A stretch of DNA of 28,834 bases from an uncultured Mucispirillum sp. GTDB taxonomy: Bacteria > Chrysiogenota > Deferribacteres > Deferribacterales > Mucispirillaceae. The notes beneath the pieces were generated by a model that searched no databases, was not told the DNA's origin, and saw nothing but the letters and a program-made list of their open reading frames with translations. Positions 22,976 to 28,834 of the stretch are shown one piece after another. The translations under genes were made by a program, and so were the position numbers. The first letter of the stretch is position 1, and the number at the start of each line of letters is the position of its first letter. Location of the stretch: contig CAJUJZ010000014.1 in assembly GCA_910586745.1 (NCBI GenBank), forward strand, positions 1 through 28,834, given 5' to 3'.

Positions 22976-23553
22976 TCTTTTCCGTATATAAATTTACATA
23001 TCTTAACTGATTCAAGTCCTGCAATTTCTATTACCAGTTTAGAAAATTCATCTACAGAAAGCCTGCTGCCTTGTATAAACCAGTGAATAAGCAGGCTGAC
23101 CATTCCAGAAACATAATATTCTATATAATATTCTATATTTTCTTTGTGACAGTTTGCTTTTTTTGCTTCATTTAAAAGGTTTTCTTTGAGCATTTTTTTC
23201 ATACGCACCATAAATCTAGGATTGTCATTTTTAGTAAAAAGCACTCGCAGATATTTTTCATTCTTTTTGTATTTATTGATAATAATGGAAAGTTTATCTT
23301 GATTATATGTTTCATCTATTATGAATGCCTGAATTAGATGTGAAATTTCTTTAATTTCAAGCATTACTTCTCTTTCAATGGCATCAAACATTTCATATAT
23401 GTTTTTGTAATATGAGTAAAAAACTCCGCGGTTATATCCTGCCAAATCTGTAATTTCTACGATTCTGATTTTACTGATATCTTTTTCAGTATACAGTTTC
23501 CAGAATGCATCTCTTAATATTTCAGGTGTTTTTAATTTTTTTTTATTTTCCAT
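22972..23553 (-). CDS. TetR/AcrR family transcriptional regulator
   Basis: A 193-residue regulator. The N-terminal helix-turn-helix (about residues 10-55) contains ILRDAFWKLYTEKDISKIRI then VEITDLAGYNRGVFYSYYKN, which is the TetR pattern with Y-x-Y-Y after the recognition helix. The C-terminal ligand-binding part is helical and poorly conserved. It is divergent from azlCD, with inverted repeats in the intergenic region, so local control of azlCD and of itself is the likely role. The ligand is unknown; a branched-chain amino acid or analogue would fit the neighbour. Confidence 0.87.
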   Translation of the reverse strand: MENKKKLKTPEILRDAFWKLYTEKDISKIRIVEITDLAGYNRGVFYSYYKNIYEMFDAIEREVMLEIKEISHLIQAFIIDETYNQDKLSIIINKYKKNEKYLRVLFTKNDNPRFMVRMKKMLKENLLNEAKKANCHKENIEYYIEYYVSGMVSLLIHWFIQGSRLSVDEFSKLVIEIAGLESVKICKFIYGKD

Positions 23554-23592
23554 AAATTTATCCTTAATATATATTATATTTTATTTTTAAGA

Positions 23593-23698
23593 AATACAAC
23601 AAAAAAAGACAAGTTGTTGAATAAAAATAATTTCTGCTAAAAGTTTATCATATTTATAAATATGTTATAAAATAAAAATTTTCATTGATTGTTGTATT
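23593..23698. promoter_or_regulatory. Inverted repeats between the TetR gene and azlC, candidate operator
   Basis: AATACAACAA (23593-23602) is repeated in exact inverse as TTGTTGTATT (23689-23698), 106 bp end to end. Within it CAACAA (23597-23602) also faces TTGTTG (23614-23619) across 11 bases. The sites flank the divergent intergenic region and are plausible TetR operators, though AT-rich repeats this short can arise by chance. Confidence 0.4.
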
Positions 23699-23745
23699 AT
23701 AAAGTGTTATATAGCACCATATTAAAAAATATAACAGAGTGTGTT

Positions 23746-24459
23746 ATGGAGCAGGAAAAATCAGATATAAAATACAAGTTTTTTTTAGATGGCATAAGAC
23801 TGTCTCTGCCAATATGTGCTGGGTATATTCCACTAGGATTTGCATGCGGTATAGTATGTGCAGAAGCAGGTATGAGTGTAATACAGATATTTATGATGTC
23901 GCTGCTTGTGTATGCTGGTGCAGGTCAGTATATTGCAGGGGGAATGATTGCTGCAGGAGCATCACCGCTTTCAATTATTATTACAACTTTTATAGTTAAT
24001 TCCAGACATATATTATATACATCTGTTTTATATCCATACATATCTAAATGGAGCTTTTTTAAACAGTCGCTTTTTGCTGCACAGATTACTGATGAAGTGT
24101 TTGCTGTGCATTCAAGCTATATGAATAACAATAACAATAATACTGTAACAGCTTTTACATTAAATATTTTTTCTCATTCTTCATGGATTATAAGCAATAC
24201 TATTGGCGGAATATCTGCAAGTCTTATTCCTGACAGTTCAAAATTTGGTCTTGATTTTACATTATATGCATTATTTGTTGCATTAATTCTACCCCGTCTT
24301 GTAAATGCTGCACAAGGTGTGGCATTAATTACAGGTGGGATAATTGCAACTATTTTCGCTCTTTTTAATATGGTATATATTGGTATTATTGCTGGTGCCG
24401 CAGCGGGAGCGTTTGCAGGATATTACACAGGCAGGAGGCTGCATTATGCTGAACAGTAG
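23746..24459 (+). CDS. azlC: AzlC-family branched-chain amino acid exporter, large subunit
   Basis: A 237-residue membrane protein. The family signature CAGYIPLGFACGIVCAEAG and YAGAGQYIAGGMIAAGASPL followed by TTFIVNSRHILYTSVLYPYI are clear. AzlC with AzlD forms a two-part exporter linked in Bacillus to 4-azaleucine resistance and branched-chain amino-acid efflux. ATG 23746 is chosen because the upstream alternative start is only a TTG with no ribosome binding site; the chosen start also lacks a strong one. A run of six Asn (about residues 126-131) lies in a loop. The azlD start overlaps its end by 14 bases. Confidence 0.9.
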   Translation: MEQEKSDIKYKFFLDGIRLSLPICAGYIPLGFACGIVCAEAGMSVIQIFMMSLLVYAGAGQYIAGGMIAAGASPLSIIITTFIVNSRHILYTSVLYPYISKWSFFKQSLFAAQITDEVFAVHSSYMNNNNNNTVTAFTLNIFSHSSWIISNTIGGISASLIPDSSKFGLDFTLYALFVALILPRLVNAAQGVALITGGIIATIFALFNMVYIGIIAGAAAGAFAGYYTGRRLHYAEQ

Positions 24460-24787
24460 TCCACTTGAATACATTTATATAGTAATAATAGGTATGGCAG
24501 CAGTAACATATTTTTCAAGAGAACTTCCATTTGTAATATTAAAAGGTAAAAAGCTGAAACCTGCTATTGTAGAGTGGATGGGTTATATTCCAATTGCTGT
24601 GCTTGCTGCCCTTCTTATTCCTGCATTGCTTGTAGATAATGACAGTAAGAAATTATTTATTTCTTTAGATAATTTATTTCTAGTTTCAGGTGTTTTTACA
24701 TTTTTATTTGGAGTTTTTGTTAAAAATTTATTTGTAGTGATAATTTTTGGGGTTACACTGCTTGCTCTGCTTAGGTATTTTACATAA
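24446..24787 (+). CDS. azlD: AzlD-family branched-chain amino acid exporter, small subunit
   Basis: A 113-residue membrane protein with about four hydrophobic helices. MAAVTYFSRELPFVILKGKK and EWMGYIPIAVLAALLIPALL are typical of AzlD. The start at ATG 24446 is preferred because AGGAGG (24433-24438) lies eight bases upstream, inside the end of azlC. It overlaps azlC, so the two subunits are translationally coupled and probably made in matching amounts. Confidence 0.9.
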   Translation: MLNSSPLEYIYIVIIGMAAVTYFSRELPFVILKGKKLKPAIVEWMGYIPIAVLAALLIPALLVDNDSKKLFISLDNLFLVSGVFTFLFGVFVKNLFVVIIFGVTLLALLRYFT

Positions 24788-24869
24788 AAAGCCTATTGCA
24801 TGATATATAAAAATATGCTATCGAATACAAGATACTAAGCTTTAATCATTATTTTTAAAGGTGGGTAAA

Positions 24870-26894
24870 ATGGGTTTATTAGAAAGGTTTAGAAGAAGTG
24901 TTGCTTTAAAGGTATTGGTTCCGCAGGTCCTTATAGTAATAGTAGCGTTAGTTGTTGTTATCATAGTTTCTGTAGTTGGTATCAACAAAATGAGTGAAGA
25001 TGCTATAAAAAGAGAAATCAATATGCTGTCAATGCAAGTTAATGCAGAAATAGGAAACAGACAGCGTCTGCTAGAGTCAAATGTAATGACATTAATAAAT
25101 TATCCTAGTTTAATTAGTGCTATGGAAAATAATGACTGGAATAGTGTAGAGGCCATAGTTAAAAGTGTAAAAGCTGGTTTAGATAATATTAAAAAAGTCA
25201 ATGATGGTTCAAATGCAGTTTCTCCTGTAAATATCAGGGTGACAGATAAAAATGGTAATGTGATTGCATCTTCTGCATCATATAATATTAAAGGTCAGAG
25301 CCATGCAAATAGATGGAGTTTTAAAAAAATGAGTGCTGATAGTGGATTTTTATCTACTATAGATTATGGTGACCCGGGAATATTGATTAGAACAATGGCA
25401 CCTGTTGTTAAAGATGGCAAAATGTTAGGAACAATAGAGATGCTTGAAAATGTAAATGATACTCTTGCTGGTTATGCAATGAGAAATAATTTCAAATATA
25501 TGATATGTCTTGAAAAGTCTCTTTTAGGTGAAGCTGGTGGAGCAATTAAAGATAAATTATATTTTAATGATGATTTAATTACAAATCCTGATGATGTGAA
25601 ACAAGAAACTCGGTTAGTAGAAGCTGTTACAAAAGGTAATTTAACGAAAGATTCAAATTATTTACTTGCTATTAACCACTTTTTTGTCCCTATTTCACTT
25701 TCTACCACCCCAAAAACATCTGGAGTAAATATTGGTGAAACAAGTCCAAGAAGAATTGGAACTATATATTTTGCTACTCCTGAAGAAAATGTATTAAAAG
25801 TTGTTGATAGTGCAAGATTAGTTGCTCTTGAGCTTTTAGCTGCATTTCTTTTTTCATTTATCATATCTACTATATTAGTAGCATTTATTTTAGGAATAAA
25901 TGTATTAAAACCTTTAAAATCTCTTGCTGTTGCATTAAGGGATTTATCTGAAGGTGATGGTAATTTAAGAATTCGTTTAGGGTTTAAAAGTATAGATGAA
26001 TTTGGCAGAGCAGCAGGATATGTTGATAAATTTATAGAAAGAATCCAACAAACAATTGTTGTCGCCGTTGATGCATCAACTGAAACATCTTCTGCTTCAG
26101 AAGAACTTTCTTCTACATCTTATGAGCTTTCAAGCACAATTGCTGAGCAAATGCAGCTTGTATCAGATACTGAAGAGTTGATTTCAGATATTGGTAAAAA
26201 CCTTGATATTACAGAAGAAAGAGCAATCAGTACTACTGAAGATTTAGAAGAAACTCGTGAAATATTTAATCACTTTGTAGAAAGCTTGAGCAGTCTTGTT
26301 GCAAGTGTTAATGAAGAAAATGAACAACAGAAAATTGTTTCTGATAAAATGAATGAAGTTACTGACAGAGTAAAAGAGATTACAGCAGTATTAACAATTA
26401 TTTCTGAAATTGCAGACCAGACAAACCTGCTTGCACTTAATGCATCTATTGAAGCAGCAAGAGCAGGAGAACATGGTAAAGGGTTTGCAGTTGTTGCAGA
26501 TGAAGTAAGAAAACTTGCTGAAAGAACCCAAGATTCCCTTGATAACATTAATAAAATGGCTAAGATGATTATCCAAAGTGTTGAAGAAACATATCTTCTT
26601 GTTGAAAAATCTTCTGATGGCATTAGGGAAGTTTCAAATAGTGCTGGTAAATTTATTGAAGAAGGTAATGAGGCAGTTGTCCGCCTTACAAATTCTGCAG
26701 AAGTATCAAGTGATGTTGTTAAGAAAACATCTTATATTGCAGTAAAAGTTAAAAGCTTAATTGAAGGTGCTCATACACTTGTTGATTTATCATCTAACAA
26801 CAAGGTTGCAGGTGAAAATGTAAGCCAGGTTTCTGAACACTTAGCATTTAAGTCTGGTGAGCTTAATAAAGTATTAGGTAAATTCCAAGTATAA
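24870..26894 (+). CDS. Methyl-accepting chemotaxis protein with periplasmic sensor domain
   Basis: A 674-residue chemoreceptor. One membrane helix (about residues 14-38) leads to a periplasmic part of about 270 residues whose PVNIRVTDKNGNVIASSAS and GDPGILIRTMAPVVKDGKML segments look like a dCache-type sensor. A second helix (about 314-345) is followed by a HAMP segment and a signalling domain whose tip reads IADQTNLLALNASIEAARAG and GKGFAVVADEVRKLAERT. It would report a bound ligand to the CheA/CheW kinase. ATG 24870 has AAAGGTGG upstream; an in-frame GTG nine bases earlier lies within that site. The ligand is not predictable. A strong terminator follows. Confidence 0.93.
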   Translation: MGLLERFRRSVALKVLVPQVLIVIVALVVVIIVSVVGINKMSEDAIKREINMLSMQVNAEIGNRQRLLESNVMTLINYPSLISAMENNDWNSVEAIVKSVKAGLDNIKKVNDGSNAVSPVNIRVTDKNGNVIASSASYNIKGQSHANRWSFKKMSADSGFLSTIDYGDPGILIRTMAPVVKDGKMLGTIEMLENVNDTLAGYAMRNNFKYMICLEKSLLGEAGGAIKDKLYFNDDLITNPDDVKQETRLVEAVTKGNLTKDSNYLLAINHFFVPISLSTTPKTSGVNIGETSPRRIGTIYFATPEENVLKVVDSARLVALELLAAFLFSFIISTILVAFILGINVLKPLKSLAVALRDLSEGDGNLRIRLGFKSIDEFGRAAGYVDKFIERIQQTIVVAVDASTETSSASEELSSTSYELSSTIAEQMQLVSDTEELISDIGKNLDITEERAISTTEDLEETREIFNHFVESLSSLVASVNEENEQQKIVSDKMNEVTDRVKEITAVLTIISEIADQTNLLALNASIEAARAGEHGKGFAVVADEVRKLAERTQDSLDNINKMAKMIIQSVEETYLLVEKSSDGIREVSNSAGKFIEEGNEAVVRLTNSAEVSSDVVKKTSYIAVKVKSLIEGAHTLVDLSSNNKVAGENVSQVSEHLAFKSGELNKVLGKFQV

Positions 26895-26918
26895 TTTTTA
26901 AACATTACTCTACTTATG

Positions 26919-26955
26919 GCTGTGCTGAAAAGTATATCAGCACAGCTTTTTATTT
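26919..26955 (+). terminator. Rho-independent terminator of the chemoreceptor gene
   Basis: GCTGTGCTGA (26919-26928) pairs perfectly with TCAGCACAGC (26937-26946), followed by a T run. It lies about 25 bp after the stop codon. Confidence 0.92.
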
Positions 26956-26966
26956 AGAAGATAAAT

Positions 26967-27098
26967 ATTAAAAATTTATATAGATGAAATTTTTAATAAA
27001 AAGGGAGCTATAGGAAGTAGCGACGCGATAGCGTAAGCGAAAGCCGAACTTGTTTCGGCAGAGCGTGTATTAAAAATTTCATGGACGAAATTTTTAAT
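26967..27098. repeat. GC-rich core bracketed by two near-identical AT hairpins
   Basis: Two copies of a hairpin, each with arms ATTAAAAATTT and AAATTTTTAAT, sit at 26967-26997 and 27069-27098, with loops of nine and eight bases. They enclose about 70 bases (27002-27068) that are about half G+C by hand count, against a clearly AT-rich window. The core contains GCCGAA...TTCGGC as a small hairpin and repeated GCG triplets (GACGCGATAGCGTAAGCG). No ORF. A structured RNA, a protein-binding repeat or a small mobile repeat are all possible. Confidence 0.55.
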
Positions 27099-27118
27099 AA
27101 AAGTAAAACGGAACTGCC

Positions 27119-28810
27119 ATGGATGAAAGTTTTTTAAAAAGTCTTAATGTTTTATATGTAGAAGATGAAGCTGATATTATTTCGCTTGTAGAAAAAAGAT
27201 TTGCACCAAAATTTAATCAGTTTGTATCTGTTACTTCTGCAGAAGAAGCAATAGATACATTTAAAAATAACAATTTTGACTTGATTTTGACAGACTATCT
27301 TTTACCAGGTATAAATGGTATGGAGTTTGCCAAAGAAGTTCTGAAAATAAAATCAAAAGTGCCAATCATATTAATTACAGGTTATGTAGATATGCAGTTT
27401 TTTGTGGAAGCTATTAATATGGGTATTACTCAGTTTGTATCTAAGCCTATACAGTTTAAGCTTTTAAGAAATGCTATTAATAATGCTGTAGAATCTGTTG
27501 TATTAGAACATCTGCTTAATAAAAGTAGAGAGCAGGAATTAGAGCTTTTAAAATATAAAGATAAGTATAACACTATGCAGCATGATGCTGCCTTAAGGAA
27601 AGAGATGCATATTATGCGTAATGATATGTTTAAAAAATACTATCATGATGGTGATAATCCTGTTACTTATAATGGCTGGCAGCTGGAAGTTTTTTATAGA
27701 AGTTTGGATATTGTAAGTGGTGATACTTATACATGCAGAACTCTTGATAATGGTAATTTAATTATCTTTATTGCAGATGCAATGGGTAAGGGTATTTCTG
27801 CATCTATTACATCATTACTATCTGTTTCTTTGTTTAACTATATAATTAAACAGCAGAATCTTTATAAAGATGTATCTGGTGAAGAAGAAATCAGACTTAT
27901 TGTGGAACAGTGTGTATCTTTTATGCGGGAAAATCTTGTAGAAGATGAAGTATTGTGTGCAATATTTGCTTACTTTGACTTTAAAGAGAATAAACTAAGG
28001 TATGTATCATTTTCAATGCCAAGGCTGCTTTATATGACAACAAACGGTAAAGTAGAAAAACTGCCATCTAATAATCTGCCGATAATGCCTTATGCAGTTG
28101 ATATATGTATAGATTCTGTTGATTTATCAAATATATCAAAAGTTGCATTATTTACAGATGGTATAGTAGAATCAGAAACAAAAAATGGAGTGTTATATTC
28201 TACTTATTTAAATGAAGATTTTTTACAGTCACCGTTTCTTAAATCTTTTTTAGGCAATGTTTATAATCACTTAGACAACTTTGGTGATGATACAACTGTA
28301 TTTTTTATCAGAAGACCATTTACAAATATTATAAAAGAAAAAGTATATTATTTTCCTACACGATACGACAAGCTTGATGAGGCGTCAGAAATTATTCGTC
28401 AGGAAATGACGGACTGTTGTATAGATGCTGATGAGCATGATTCTTTTTTTACTGCAATTTCTGAGTGTATAATGAATGCTTATGAGCATGGAAACCTTGC
28501 AATTACATTTGACATTAAGCATGAATTAATAAAAAATGGCGATTATGAAATAGAACTCTTGAAAAAAGAAAAAAATAATGATAAGATGATAACAGTTAGA
28601 TTTGTCTACTGTGATGATATTGAAAGTAAATATATAATTATTGGTATTCGTGATGAAGGTGCAGGATATCCAGAAACAGTATTTAAAAATGCTATAGGCG
28701 ATACTACTAAGTTTAATGGTCGTGGTATCAAAATAATTGACTATTATACAGACATTTTCTTCTTTTCAGAGGATAGAAGGGAAATATTTATTGGTATAAA
28801 AGTTAAATAA
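27119..28810 (+). CDS. Response regulator with SpoIIE-type phosphatase and HATPase domains
   Basis: A 563-residue three-domain regulator. REC domain (residues 9-122): acidic pocket E15/D16, phosphoacceptor D59 in ILTDYLLPG, T87 and K109. A helical linker leads to a PP2C/SpoIIE domain (about 185-400) with SGDTYT (200-205), IADAMGKGISAS (D220) and later FTDGIVES and GDDTTVFFI. A HATPase domain like RsbW/SpoIIAB anti-sigma kinases (about 425-560) has ECIMNAYEHGN, GIRDEGAGYP and GRGIKII. The combination implies partner switching: phosphorylation of REC tunes dephosphorylation and kinase action on an anti-sigma-factor antagonist. Such a substrate is not encoded in the window. The ribosome binding site is weak. 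The gene ends 24 bases before the window edge. Confidence 0.92.
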   Translation: MDESFLKSLNVLYVEDEADIISLVEKRFAPKFNQFVSVTSAEEAIDTFKNNNFDLILTDYLLPGINGMEFAKEVLKIKSKVPIILITGYVDMQFFVEAINMGITQFVSKPIQFKLLRNAINNAVESVVLEHLLNKSREQELELLKYKDKYNTMQHDAALRKEMHIMRNDMFKKYYHDGDNPVTYNGWQLEVFYRSLDIVSGDTYTCRTLDNGNLIIFIADAMGKGISASITSLLSVSLFNYIIKQQNLYKDVSGEEEIRLIVEQCVSFMRENLVEDEVLCAIFAYFDFKENKLRYVSFSMPRLLYMTTNGKVEKLPSNNLPIMPYAVDICIDSVDLSNISKVALFTDGIVESETKNGVLYSTYLNEDFLQSPFLKSFLGNVYNHLDNFGDDTTVFFIRRPFTNIIKEKVYYFPTRYDKLDEASEIIRQEMTDCCIDADEHDSFFTAISECIMNAYEHGNLAITFDIKHELIKNGDYEIELLKKEKNNDKMITVRFVYCDDIESKYIIIGIRDEGAGYPETVFKNAIGDTTKFNGRGIKIIDYYTDIFFFSEDRREIFIGIKVK

Positions 28811-28834
28811 AGATATAAATTTTTTTATGAGGTA

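Noticed and set aside
23689..23745. Extended azlC start at a TTG with 19 extra residues
   Set aside because: TTG with no ribosome binding site, and it lies inside the candidate operator repeat; the ATG at 23746 begins the family-like sequence.
24121..24144. AATAAC-type repeat in azlC giving six Asn
   Set aside because: Only about two and a half imperfect hexamer units in frame; too short and irregular to call a switching repeat.
24344..24445. Extended azlD start deep inside azlC
   Set aside because: The ATG at 24446 has an AGGAGG eight bases upstream, and the extension does not look like AzlD.
1..28834. CRISPR array, prophage, insertion sequence with transposase, or rRNA
   Set aside because: No regularly spaced identical repeats, no transposase, integrase or phage structural gene, and no rRNA-like sequence was seen on either strand.

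Overview
The window is AT-rich bacterial DNA with tightly packed genes, good Shine-Dalgarno sites and Gram-negative lipoproteins. Two things point to a Deferribacterota-like bacterium, perhaps related to Mucispirillum: a split F-type ATP synthase cluster (b', b, delta, alpha, gamma, beta and epsilon together, without a and c), and a probable sigma-54 promoter. A chemoreceptor and a SpoIIE-type regulator suggest a motile organism. The taxonomic call is an inference from gene content, not from a marker-gene comparison.

Layout. Positions 498-6338 hold the F1 and peripheral-stalk ATP synthase operon, closed by a strong terminator. At 6451-6613 there is a decayed inverted-repeat element. At 6712-8049 a minus-strand surface lipoprotein gene is served by a promoter whose -35 and -10 boxes are separated by a run of nine C. 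Positions 8218-12522 form an amino-acid transport block: an AGCS symporter, a fused permease-ATPase ABC transporter, and a LysE-type exporter with a His-rich tail. At 12532-14021 are two small membrane proteins with a second foldback element between them. At 14175-15098 is an unknown protein behind a sigma-54-type promoter, divergent from an AAA/DUF4143 ATPase (15282-16508) that has three operator-like boxes spaced exactly 33 bp apart. On the minus strand, 19906 down to 16558 is a translation cluster: tRNA-Val(GAC), thrS, infC, rpmI, rplT. It has a near-perfect promoter, a non-AUG infC start and a hairpin-rich rpmI-rplT spacer. Positions 19993-22975 carry a small membrane protein, an ankyrin lipoprotein, a possibly broken mini-gene, aroC and a small lipoprotein. 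At 22972-24787 is a TetR regulator divergent from azlCD. Positions 24870-28810 hold a methyl-accepting chemotaxis protein and a three-domain REC-SpoIIE phosphatase-HATPase protein, separated by a GC-rich element bracketed by two near-identical hairpins.

Taken together the window is mostly core metabolism (energy, translation, shikimate pathway) mixed with amino-acid import and export and signalling. I did not find a complete new defence or mobile system. The most interesting signals are regulatory: the candidate phase-variable promoter at 8089-8115, the 33-bp operator array at 15169-15267, the sigma-54 promoter at 15132-15147, and three families of non-coding structured repeats.
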